Positions 1-9,538 of a stretch of DNA of 64,000 nt are shown piece by piece. Source of the stretch: Alligator mississippiensis (lineage: Eukaryota; Chordata; Crocodylia; Alligatoridae); assembly GCF_030867095.1 (NCBI RefSeq), contig NC_081826.1:56350001-56414000 (forward strand), in the 5' to 3' direction. Each line of letters starts with the position of its first letter. The first letter of the stretch is position 1. The position numbers were made by a program, and so were the translations under genes. The notes under the pieces are model-generated. The model saw only the letters and a program-made list of their open reading frames with translations. It was not told where the DNA came from and ran no database searches.

Positions 1-371
1 GGCCAAAACACCCTGGTTGAGAATCGCTCATTTACCACAAATACAGTTGTGATATGAAGATTTGTCCAATGTTTCTCACTTACAGTCCTTTCCTTAGAAC
101 AATCAATGCATTAATCTTTGACATGGTAGTACCCAAACAGCAACTAATTAGAGAATTACTAAAATTCAATACATGGTAGTGAGTAAAAGGTCTAGTTACA
201 AATTGACAACATTCACCTTTTTTCTTCCCCTTTAAAGGCATAAAGTTCTTAATCATTTTGTGAGCCAGACTATTACTGCAATTTGAAGAAGTCAGAAAAA
301 GAGAGCATTTCCCAAATAATGGTTAAGTCTCAAGTCTGTCCAGTGAAAGAAGTAGCATGATGCTTCCATGT
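1..371. other. Unique AT-rich DNA, no gene seen
   Basis: No reading frame of note, no recognisable repeat and no RNA gene is visible. It ends where the CR1 tail (TTTCATAGATTTCATAGA) begins. Confidence 0.5.
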
Positions 372-930
372 TTCATAGATTTCATAGACATTTGGGCTGG
401 AAGGGACCCCAGAGGATCATCGAGTCCAGCCCTCTGCCCCAGGGGCAGGAAGTCAGCAGGGACCATAGGATCCCAGCAAGGTAAGCATCCAAATGTGTCT
501 TGAAGGCATTCAAAGTGGGTGCTCGAACCACCTCCGACGGCAGTCTATTCCAAACCTTGGGGGCTCGGACAGTGAAGAAGTTCTTTCTTATGTCCAGCCT
601 GAATCGGTCACAGAGGAGTTTGTGACCGTTCGATCTTGTCATCCCTTGGGGCGCTCTGGTAAACAGACGTTCCCCCAGATCCTGATGAGCACCCCTGATA
701 AACTTATAGGTGGCCACCAGATCACCCCTGAGCCTGCACTTTTCCAGGCTGAAGAACCCCATGGCTCTCAGCCTCTCATCATAAGGCCTGTTTTCCTGAT
801 CTCTGATCATGCATGCGGCTCTCCACTGCACCCTCTCGAGCTTCTCCACATCCTTTTTGAATTGTGGAGCCCAAAACTGGATGCAGTACTCCAGCTGCAG
901 CCTCACCAAGGCCGAGTACAATGGGAGAAT
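372..930 (-). mobile_element. CR1 LINE copy A, 3' part (ORF2 C-terminus and 3' UTR)
   Basis: This is the downstream part of a chicken-repeat-1 type non-LTR retrotransposon read on the minus strand. The plus-strand left edge is the tail of TCATAGA-type repeats that marks a CR1 3' end. A frame at 382-921 encodes the C-terminal part of ORF2, including [33 protein letters not shown] and [20 protein letters not shown], all standard CR1 landmarks downstream of the reverse transcriptase. The copy does not end at 930. It stops in the middle of the codons around '[11 protein letters not shown]' and resumes at 2184 after an inserted CR1. It is a non-functional 5'-truncated copy. Confidence 0.93.
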
Positions 931-2183
931 TCATAGATTCATAGAAGTAGTGTCGGAAGGGACCTTGTAGATCATCAAGTCTGACACCCTGCCTGGGCAG
1001 GAGAGAAAACCGGGCTCAAATGACCCCAGCCAGGTAGACATCAAGCCTCCGCTTAAAGACCCCCAGGGTAGGAGCCATCACCACTTCCCTTGGAAGTTAG
1101 TTCCAGATCCTAGCCACCCTGACTATGAAATAGTGCCTTCGGATGTTTAGTCTAAACCTACTCTCTAACAATTTGTGGCCGTTATTCCTTGTTCCCCCTA
1201 GTGCCCACCTGGGTAACAGGGTCTTTCCAAAACCCTGCTGGTCCCCCCGGTGAGTTTATAGACAACCACCAGGTCCCCCCTCAGCCTTCTCTTGTGAAGG
1301 CTGAACAGGTTAAGGTCCCGTAGCCTCTCTTCATAGGGTCTGCCCTGATGTCCCCAGATCATGCAGGTGGCCCTCCTCTGGACCCTCTCAATTCTGTCCA
1401 CATCCCTCCTGAAGTGCGGCACCCAGAACTAAACACAGCACTCCAGCTGCGGCCTGACCACTGTCGCATAGAGGGGGAGGATCACCTCCTGGCCCTGCTT
1501 GACATGCATCTGTGGATGCACGACAAGGTATGGTTAGCCCTACTGATCGTGACCTCGCATTGTCAGCCCATGTTCATCTTGGAGTCAATAATGACTCCAA
1601 GATCTCTTTCTGCCACCGTGCTCTCAAGAAGGAAGTTTCCCAGCTTATAAGTGTGCTGCTGGTTCCCACTGCCCAAGTGCAGCACCCTGCACTTGTCAGT
1701 ATTGAAACCCATCCTATTTTTGTTAGCCCACCCCTGTAACCTGTACAGGTCCTGCTGTAATCTGTCCTTCCCTACTAGCGTGCTCACCTCGCCCCAAATC
1801 TTGGTATCATCAGCAAATTTACACAGGCTGCTTTTTACCCCATCATCCAAGTCAGTAATAAAGAAATTGAACAGTGCGGGCCCAAGGACCAAGCCCTGGG
1901 GGACTCCACTGCCCACTTCCCTACAGGTCAAAAAAGACCATCCACCACTACTCTCTGAGTACCACCCTTCAGCCAATTTGCAATCCATCTGACTGTGTAG
2001 GCATTAATGCCATAGTCACCTAGTTTTTTGATGAGAATGGGGTGGGAGACAGTGTCAAAGACCTTGCTGAAGTCCAGAAAAACTACATCCACTGTGACAC
2101 CTGCATCCAATTCTTTTGTGACCTGATCGCAGAAGGCAATCAGGTTGGTCTGGCAGGACTTGCCCCTAATGAAACCCTATTGA
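931..2183 (-). mobile_element. CR1 LINE copy B, inserted into copy A
   Basis: A second 5'-truncated CR1, same orientation as its host copy but a different subfamily. Its 3' tail starts at 931 (TTCATAGATTCATAGA). The 3' UTR and C-terminal ORF2 follow at 1198-1422 (RRDVDRIERVQRRATCMI). Reverse transcriptase palm sequence lies at 1563-1988 (GVPQGLVLGPALFNFFI, then the FADD catalytic box in CKFADDTKIWG) and 1928-2110 (VVFLDFSKVFDTVSHP, the first catalytic aspartate region). Frames are broken at several points, so no intact protein remains. The short sequence AGAAT stands at 926-930 and again at 2184-2188, consistent with a 5-bp target duplication. It closely resembles the plus-strand copy at 19.2-21.8 kb. 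Confidence 0.93.
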
Positions 2184-2897
2184 AGAATGACATCCCGGGA
2201 TTTGCTTGAGAAGTATCTATGGATGCAAGCCAGCATTTTGCTCACTTTACTAGCTGCAGCATCACACTGAAGGCTCATGTTCATCTTGTGGTCAACCATG
2301 ACCCCCTTTTATCTGGTGGTCAACCATGACTTCCCTTTCATCTGTAGTGCTAACCAGCATAGCACTGCCAAGCCTATAAGCATGCTGCAGGTTTTTCCTC
2401 CCACAGTGGAGAACCTTGCATTTTTCAGTGTTGAACACCATCAGATTCTTGTCTATCCATTTCATGAGCCTGTCAAGATCTGCCTGGATCACCCTCCTGT
2501 CCTCAGGTGTGGATGCTTTACCCCAGAGTTTGGTGTCATCAGCAAACTTGGTCAGTCCACTTCTGACACCAATGTCTACATCATTGATGAAGATGTTAAA
2601 TAGTAAAGGCCCCAAGACAGAGCCTTGAGGGACCCCACTGGTCACAGTGCACCACGATGATTGGCTCCCATCAACCACCACCCTCTGGGTCCTACCGCAG
2701 AGCCAATTCCCCAGCCAGCGGATCGTGGTGGGGTCAAGGCCGCAGTTAGCCAGTTTAGCCAAGAGGTGATCATGGGATACCAGATCAAAGGCTTTTTTGA
2801 AGTCAAGATATACAATGTCGATCTCTTCTCCCTTGTCCAGGTGATAAGTCACCTGGTCATAAACGGAAATGAGATTGGTTTGGTAAATACATTTTGA
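2184..2897 (-). mobile_element. CR1 LINE copy A, 5' part (reverse transcriptase)
   Basis: Continuation of the interrupted copy A. The frame at 2292-2933 holds the reverse transcriptase palm and thumb: IDIVYLDFKKAFDLVSHDHL, then WLGNWLCGRTQRVVVDGS, TSGVPQGSVLGPLLFNIFI, and the catalytic FADD box in TKFADDTKLWGK, followed by the LMKWIDKNLMVFNTEKCKV segment. The element is 5'-truncated near 2897 inside the RT domain, so the endonuclease is missing. Joined across the insertion it would be a copy of about 1.27 kb. Closest relatives in the window are the plus-strand copies at 33.3-35.2 kb and 46.9-48.5 kb. Confidence 0.93.
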
Positions 2898-3573
2898 AGC
2901 ATCAGATGCAAAGACTTTCTGCAACTTTTCCACATATGCTCATCCCATACGAATACACACAGAAAATGACTTGCAACTTTGAGCAAATAAGGAATGATGT
3001 GGAACAATGGCCACATACTTGCTCAACTACTACAATGGGTGTTAGCAATTCTTGATGTAGCTGCAAAGCATTTATCTTCTTTAAGATCAAGCTCCCCAAG
3101 AAGTTTTCTAGAATAAGCAGTTGTGAAGGAGAGCTTGGAAATATAAACCAACTATACCTAGAAGCCATAAGATGTCACAAACTATTAATTTAACAATGTC
3201 AAGATTTTTTAAGAAAAGTCTTTTTTTTTTTTTTTTTTTTAAGGATCCTGATTTATGGTTTTTGGAAATTTGAAATTAGCAATAATGCAAGTCTGTATTA
3301 CTCTACTCACATACTTCTGGAGTGCTAGAAACTAAAAAGACAGGACACTGAGGAGAAGGAGAAAGTTAAATAGATCCTTGCAAATTTTTCCCTATTCCAA
3401 TACACAAGTATATGCTGGCTATAGGTTAACCCAATGCACTTAATCAAAATTTCTCATTAACAGAATTAATGTTTTCAAAGGAGACGCAGGTTCAGAAAAT
3501 ATGTAAAGGACTAGCCATGAACAAAGGCAGAAGGCCATAGCTAATTTCTGATCGTCTTGAGTTTCATTTCATG
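2898..3573. other. Unique DNA with a poly-T tract, no gene seen
   Basis: Contains an uninterrupted run of about 19 T at roughly 3222-3240, directly followed by AAGGATCC. No coding signal or recognisable repeat was found. Confidence 0.45.
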
Positions 3574-3852
3574 GGGCATTTATATACATGTTTGGCGTGG
3601 GGGGGGGGGGGGGGCACTTTAATTAAAGCGGCTCTCAGCTAATTAAAGTTCCCGGAGAATCATGTATATCAGCGTCCCTGCACTGAAAAATGGCAGCAGG
3701 GGTGCTTTAACTAAAGCTTGTTGAACAAGTGTTAAAGTGCCCCCGCACATGATGCTGGAGTCTGCTGAAGCACAGTAATTACCAGAATCCAGCAGACTTG
3801 ATTCATTACAGTGCATTGGAGCAACCTCGCTGCATGTGTATAGGTGTCCATA
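3574..3852. mobile_element. Non-autonomous TIR DNA element, family A, copy 1
   Basis: The ends are imperfect inverted repeats: GCATTTATATACATG near 3576 matches, in reverse complement, CATGTGTATAGGTGT near 3834. The interior carries the motif AATGGCAGCAGGGGTGCTTT followed by AACTAAAGC, shared with copies at 8218-8495 and 60617-60920. A G16 homopolymer lies at 3599-3614. There is no coding capacity. The superfamily cannot be fixed because no clean target duplication is visible. Confidence 0.6.
3599..3614 (+). repeat. G16 homopolymer tract
   Basis: An uninterrupted run of 16 guanines inside a TIR element. Such runs are prone to slippage and to sequencing and assembly error. Confidence 0.9.
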
Positions 3853-3894
3853 GTTTTTAAAAATGTAGGTCTAATCCATTTTTATTATTGGTGA

Positions 3895-4062
3895 TATAGC
3901 TACACTGACAAGCCCTCCTAATGTATACACTGTTATGCTGGCAGAAGATTTTGTGCGTGCCAGTTACTTAGAATTTGCCCAGATGCAGAATATTACCAGC
4001 ATAATTATACTATTATAGTTACACAATTATAACTCTCCTTGTAAGTGTTTTTGACAATCATT
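3895..4062. mobile_element. MITE-like element, family B, diverged copy
   Basis: The stretch around 3998-4050 (CATAATTATACTATTATAG and CTCCTTGTAAGTG) resembles the left half of the better preserved element at 4963-5126. The other arm is weaker (GACAAGCCCTCCTAATGTAT near 3906). No coding capacity. Boundaries are approximate. Confidence 0.4.
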
Positions 4063-4962
4063 GATTCCAATTTTATGAATAGCATTATATTCACAAACAC
4101 GTGTATACCTTATAACACGGGGATAGCTTTTGTTCAACAAATCAGAATAAATTGCCATACATATATTAAAATATAATACACACATCACAGCAAAACCTTC
4201 ATGTCAAAAAACCTTACAGAGACCAAAAAAAAATCTTTGGTAAAGGTAACTAACAGGACAAGTAGAAAAAATCCTTTTGCCAGTGCTCTGTCTGAAGGAC
4301 TTTGCCATAGTAGCCTAACTTATGGAAAACAGATTAAAGTCTAATTATCAGCTATTTCAATTGCAATGAAAGCTTCCGAAAAGTGACTCAGTATAATGGA
4401 TTACATGATATCTGTCAAACCTTTTGGAGAGCATGGAGTCACTCTTGGGAGTGGAATTTCCCCATTAAAGTATTAGTAATGGTAGTTTAAATGTCAACAT
4501 TTAACTTGCAGAAGTACTGCATTGCTCATCAAAGCATATAAGAAAGGAAAGCATATCAGATTAAGTAAGCACCGAATTTTAAATTTTAAAATACATTTAA
4601 TCTGATTAAAATTCTAAAATACAGAGAGGTCTTTTAAATGCAAGGCAGCATTCTGTAAAGGGAGTGATTGGTTTCAGCTTCCTGAATAGAAATTCCACTT
4701 GAAAATTCTTTAAATACTAAACTTTTTAAAAACGATGCACTATCAAATCAACTTATAAAAACTATCTAATGCAGATTATACAGAACAATTGTATGTTTTT
4801 AATCACAAATGTATAACAATTTTATAATATATTTTACATGGATTTCTAAGAAGTTCTTTTGAAAATCATATGTAATATTAAACCACTGAACTAGGGTCTT
4901 CCTAAAGATCTGGATTCTCTTCCAAGCTCTGAAACAGTTATTTTGTGTAAACCAGTCGCTTA

Positions 4963-5126
4963 TGGCTTGTCTGCACAGGGAAATTTACCAACATAATTAT
5001 ACTGCTATAATTATAGCACTGTAATTCTTCTTGTAAACCCACTTATTCTAGACTAAAAGCACACTTATAATAGCATAACATTATTGGTATAATTATGCAA
5101 GTAAGTTTCCTAGTATAAACAAGCCC
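4963..5126. mobile_element. Short MITE with about 45-bp inverted arms, family B
   Basis: A 164-bp element whose two ends are inverted copies. The left arm begins TGGCTTGTCTGCACAGGG and the right arm ends TAGTATAAACAAGCCC. The similarity runs inward for about 45 bp at roughly three-quarters identity by eye, through the shared CATAATTATAC box. TTA flanks both sides (4960-4962 and 5127-5129), the target-duplication size of PIF/Harbinger elements. It would need a transposase supplied elsewhere. Confidence 0.6.
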
Positions 5127-5129
5127 TTA

Positions 5130-6186
5130 AATTTTGTTATGGCTGAGTTCCATGTCTTTAACATGAAGCTAATACCTCCCTGTGTCATAGTGTTATTGCA
5201 GTAAGACTTAAATTATGTGACTACCCAAATCAGAGTGCCATGTGCCCAAAAAACCAAACTAAATTAATAAATAAAAGAAATATTTCATTTTGTAAACAAA
5301 GTACAAGTTTAGCATTTCATTTTTAAGAAAATCCCAAAATGTAAATTTAAAAATTACAAATGGATTGCAAAAATTTCCCTTTTTATCATTAAAGTAATTA
5401 ATCTGAGAAATTATAGAGCTCAAATGAGATGTCTTACCTCTAGAAATTTTTTTAAAATGCTTGCAGGAGGGAAGATTTTCTCATTCCTAAAAATATGAAG
5501 AAAGAATTGCCAACTGAAAAAAATCTCAGGGAAAAAAAGAAACTACTTATCTTTAATTCTAGAATTCTAGTTAATATTAAAACTGTGAAAACCCAAAGGC
5601 AGGCAAGACAGCTCCCAAGACACTCTCTCTTTCTTTTTAAATAATGGAAAAAGCAACACCACAAATAATAATCTGTTAAAAGTGAATCTTGTGTCAAACA
5701 AAATGCAAAACAGCAAATATATAAAAACTTTCATAATATGCTAGAAAACCATAATCCACTAAGCCACGCAGCAGCAAACATTTTTTTCAAACATCAAATA
5801 AACTACCCATTGAATACAATGTATATCCCAATAGATTTGACTTAATATACCTTTCCTATATTACCACTTGTGAAGGGTAGAGGAAAGCAAAAGACCTGGG
5901 ATTTTATATTGCTTTTAAAATTACTTATTCCCAATTACTGCATACTCTTATTTGGTGCTCCAGCAGTTATTTTGAAAATCAGCTCCCTGCAAGGAAGTAA
6001 TGATGGTTTAGGAATGATGAGTGAGATCAAGAATGATTATTTAAATAAAACTGACTGACAAGATACCACTGTATAAGAGAGTCCACCTACTTGAACGTAG
6101 AAATAAATACCACCTGAAAATACTTTGTTTTTCTTATTTTCAAATGAGGGCTAAAGAAGACTGCAACTTAAAAATAAACAAAAGGT
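5130..6186. other. AT-rich unique DNA, no gene seen
   Basis: Only short chance frames occur (such as 5452-5697 minus and 5870-6058 plus), with low-complexity hydrophobic or lysine-rich translations that match no family I recognise. No repeat ends were identified. Confidence 0.45.
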
Positions 6187-6370
6187 AATTGGTCATATTT
6201 GTGATTAGTACTAAAGAGTGAAAGAGCAAGTACTGAATTCTTCCCTTTTCCTCTTTAGTACTAATCATAAATGTGACTAATGTGATATCTTTTATTAAAC
6301 TAACTAATGGTTGCTTTAATAAAACATATCATATTTACCTAAACAACCTTGTCTACCTATATTCTTAGAC
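6187..6370. mobile_element. Short palindromic element, left part (interrupted by hAT copy 1)
   Basis: An inverted repeat of about 31 bp lies at 6187-6217 and 6250-6280, centred on TTAGTACTAATCA. It is followed by sequence related to the arms of the large palindrome at 9539-10082: GATATCTTTTATTAAACTAAC, then the inverted counterpart TTTAATAAAACATATCA, then the tail AACCTTGTCTACCTATATT. Compared with the 9.5-kb copy the interior is deleted and the arms nearly meet. The tail is cut at TTCTTAGAC (6370) by the hAT element and resumes at 8037. Confidence 0.55.
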
Positions 6371-6755
6371 CAGGGGTGGGCAAAATACGGCCTGCGAGGC
6401 CATTCTATCCGGCCCACAGGGCCCCTAAAAAGTTTAGAAAATTATTTCTCTGCCCTTGGTTCTTATAAAAAATGACAGGAACCAAAGGCAGTAGGACCCA
6501 GCGGAAGCCCCAGCGAGCTCCCACAAAAGCAGGGCCCATCTGGCCCCACCCCCCCAGCCGGGGCTTCTGGCGTGGGACCGTGTGACTGCACTGCACTGGA
6601 ACCTCAGGTAAGGGGGAAGGGGGGTGGGAAATGGGGGGAAGGGCAGGAAAAGACCCCGGGCAGGGAAGAAGCCCAATGAAAAGTGGCCTGGGGAAAAGTT
6701 GAGCGGGGGGGGCAGGAAAGCAGCCCCTCCCCCGCCCTGTACCTGGTGCCCTGAG

Positions 6756-7500
6756 CTGCACCCCCTTGCAGCCTGCCTGGAGTTGCCTGTGCCAGCTCCA
6801 GATAGCCCTGCACAGGCTGAAAGCAGCTGCAGCAGGGAGCACCGGCCAAGAGGCGGGTTGCTTCCCCCACCCCCGCGCTCAGCTTTTCCCTGGGCTCCTT
6901 CCCTGCTCCTTCCCAGCACAAAGGAAAGCGGCCCTTCCCTGCTGCAGCCACTCGCAGCCTGCGCGGGGCTGTCCGGAGCACGCACAGGCAGCCCCACGCA
7001 GGCTGCGAGTGGCTGCAGCATGGGGCACCGGGCAAGTGAGGGGCAGCTTCTCCCCCCCACCCCCCCATGCTCAGCACCACCTTGTAACCCAGCCCCACTG
7101 TCAACCTGGGCCCCGCGCAGCTCTGGGCTCACCTGTCGGGTCTGCGTGTGGCAACAGCAGCTGCGGCGCCCCCGTTTGTCATACCAGCCAGTGTTTGCCA
7201 CCACCGCCTCTGTGCTGCCCAGTGCACAAGCTCCAGGTGGACAGCAGCAGCCAACAATGCCCGACGTGGCAGCTGCCACCGTGCACAGCCCTGACAGGTG
7301 AGCCCAGAGCCAGCACAGAACCCAGGCTGGCAGCAGGGCTGGGTTGCAAGCTGGTGCTGAGCACGGGGGAAAATCAGCCCCTCACTCATCCCGTGGCCAG
7401 CACCCTATGCTGCAGCCACTTGCAGCCTGCGTGGGGCTGCCTGTGCCTGCTCAGGATAACCCCCGTGTGGGCTGCAAGCACCTGCAGTAGGGAGCACCAG
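6756..7500. repeat. Three hairpin modules within hAT copy 1
   Basis: Each module has the form (GCTGCAGCCACT, CGCAGCCTGCG type) then a short loop then its inverse (GCAGGCTGCGAGTGGCTGC type), followed by GGG(A)GCACCGG. The best preserved module has 31-bp arms at 6941-6971 and 6989-7019 with one mismatch and a 17-nt loop. Less perfect copies lie at about 6756-6845 and 7408-7500. Confidence 0.7.
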
Positions 7501-7851
7501 GCACAGGGTGGGCAAGGGGCCGCTTTTCCCTGCACTCTGTACCAGCTACTTCCCTGCCAGCAAGCAGGGGGCTGGGGCTGTGCTGCCCCCTGCCTGTACC
7601 ATGGGGCTGGAGGACACTGGGAGTGAGTGGGCAGGGAGCCAGCGGGAGCATGGGGCCCGCACTGGTGTCCCAGGGCTAGTGCCAGCAGTGCCCAGAGCAG
7701 GGTGGCAGGAGCATGGGGTCCCAGCTGGCAGGAGCTCTATGGAACCGGGCCAGCTCCCCACTCCCCCGGCTGGTTTAGCCCAGTCCGGCTCCACAGACCC
7801 CTGCCAGCTTGTGCCCTGCTTTGGGGCCCCACTGGTGCTGGCCCTGGGACA

Positions 7852-7904
7852 TGGGACCAATGTCCCAATGTCTTGGGACCAAAGGCATTGGGACATTGGT
7901 CCCA
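7852..7904. repeat. Perfect 19-bp inverted repeat
   Basis: TGGGACCAATGTCCCAATG at 7852-7870 is exactly reverse-complemented at 7886-7904, with a 15-nt spacer. It lies inside hAT copy 1 and could form a stable cruciform or RNA hairpin. No function is shown. Confidence 0.9.
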
Positions 7905-8036
7905 AGGTGGTAACTATGGGGCAGGGCACCTGTCAAGGGATGGGGCACCTGTGAAGGGTTGGGGCTACCCACACGGCCCTCGACAGCCTGCCAAAATGGG
8001 GTAAGCAGCCCTCCGCCTGAAATAATTGCCTGCCCC

Positions 8037-8075
8037 AGACCAACACAGCTACAACCAACACCCCCGAAATGCAAC
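8037..8075. mobile_element. Short palindromic element, right tail
   Basis: AGACCAACACAGCTACAACC matches the terminal tail of the 9539-10082 element (AGACCAACACGGCCACAACC). This shows that hAT copy 1 landed inside a relative of that element. Confidence 0.6.
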
Positions 8076-8217
8076 TAACTGCATTTATTAATTTGCTCCA
8101 CAAGAACAAAGTCAGCTTGTAAGAGTACCTTCTTATCAACTTATGTCCACTTACTTCAATGCAATACTAAGTATTACAAAAAATAAATCAACTTGTACAT
8201 TAAAAAATGAAAACAAG

Positions 8218-8495
8218 GGTGCCTGTAAGTGTGCAGGGACACTGCTCTGACGTGCTGTAATTAGAGTGCCTCAAAGCAGACTTAATTAATAGAGTCTGCT
8301 GGAGCACACTTCAGTGGCCTCCGTGTTTCATGCTTCAAAATGGCAGCAGAGGTGCTTTAACTAAAGCTCATTTTGAAGCATGGGCCACTGAATACACAAG
8401 ATGCTGCAGGTGCTTTAATTAGAGCAGCTCTTGGAGCCACTCTAATTAAAGTGCGCTTTACATGACTACTCCTGAAGCATGTATAAAGATGCTCT
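8218..8495. mobile_element. Non-autonomous TIR DNA element, family A, copy 2
   Basis: Same family as 3574-3852. The left end GTGCCTGTAAGTGTGCAGG pairs imperfectly with the right end CTGAAGCATGTATAAAGATG. The interior holds AATGGCAGCAGAGGTGCTTT followed by AACTAAAGC, and an inverted counterpart GTGCTTTAATTAGAGC. No coding capacity. Confidence 0.6.
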
Positions 8496-9523
8496 TTGAT
8501 AACTAGAAATGAAACATTTTATTTCAGCCATGAAAAAAACTACCCCACTACTTGTCCTAATAAACCAGGGGCCCTGCAACATCAGTGTGTAACAAAATGG
8601 AAGTTTTCATTTAAGCAAAACTAGATTTTTGCCATGTTTTATCAAATTATCTTCCCAATTCTCCAATAAGATGCTCAAAGCTTCTGCTATAATTCACAGC
8701 TATGCCAAGTAACAACTTATTTTTTGGAAAGTCACCTACCTTGGCCAGGGTATGACCAACAGCGGAGAGAAGAGCACTTGAGTTATTTGCTAGGGAGAAC
8801 ACCATAAACAAGTGTATTTTGAAGGAAAGATAGAACAGGGCACATCCTGCCTTTTCCTGTCAGCAGAAAAGGACCTCAAAGGATTGGGAGAGAAAAAATT
8901 TTAAACAGCTGTTTCCAAGAGTAGAGCATCATGTACTTATTAGCCAAAGAATGATAAGAAAAATAGAACCCATGGCCAAGAACTCTGTATGGTACAAATC
9001 CTAACATCTTCCCCACCCTGTGCTTCTTGCAAGGGTATTATTCAGGAAACTGCTGAAGGAATAATTGACTATTAAGAAACTACTCAAAACATGTAACAAA
9101 CTTAAAAAAAAAAATGAAAAAAATCCTGATGTATTCTTAATGCTGCTATCATGATGTACAAACATTTTTTTTGAAATATTAAACTATGAGAACTTGCAAT
9201 TATTAATGATGAAATGTAAATAGAATGCGCAGAAGTCTGTAATATAGGTTTATAAAAATTGATGTTTATGTGTTTTATTATTAGCTAATGCCAAAGTGAT
9301 GACAAACACACAATTATTCTTTAGAAAAATAGTGACTATATAACATAATACAGAATACTGTATTAATAAAAGGCTAATAATATTAAGTAACTCCAGTTAC
9401 TAACCGCTAAATGAAAATTCTTAGGCTACTTGTTTAAAAGGTCAACAAATTGCAAATAATATGTAGATGGAATATTGATACGCATGTAATTTTTTCCTCC
9501 AGTAACAAAACTTGCAAGAAGTT
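8496..9523. other. AT-rich unique DNA, no gene seen
   Basis: No coding frame of note and no recognisable repeat family. Confidence 0.45.
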
Positions 9524-9538
9524 CTTCAAATCAGGAAG

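Larger units (their letters stand above)
6371..8036 (+). mobile_element. Non-autonomous hAT-like DNA transposon, copy 1 (GC-rich)
   Basis: Starts CAGGGGTGGGCAAAATACGG and ends AATAATTGCCTGCCCC. The ends are imperfect inverted repeats of the 'GGGGTGGGCAA' type found in hAT elements. The same ends occur in reverse orientation at 35485-37108, where an 8-bp target duplication is perfect. The right flank here keeps only AGAC of the expected duplication TCTTAGAC, so the right extremity has lost a few bases. The interior is very GC-rich, contains three copies of a hairpin module (6756-7500) and a perfect 19-bp inverted repeat (7852-7904), and encodes no transposase. Long frames in both strands here are chance products of GC bias. 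Confidence 0.8.

Noticed and set aside
493-936. 147-codon plus-strand frame
   Set aside because: It is the exact antisense of the CR1 ORF2 C-terminus encoded on the minus strand; the same holds for plus frames at 1348-1992 and 2277-2897.
6405-7954. Several overlapping long frames on both strands (up to 286 codons)
   Set aside because: They lie in the GC-rich, repeat-built interior of hAT copy 1. Translations are Pro/Ala/Gly/Cys-rich with no domain, and frames exist on both strands at once, as expected from composition.
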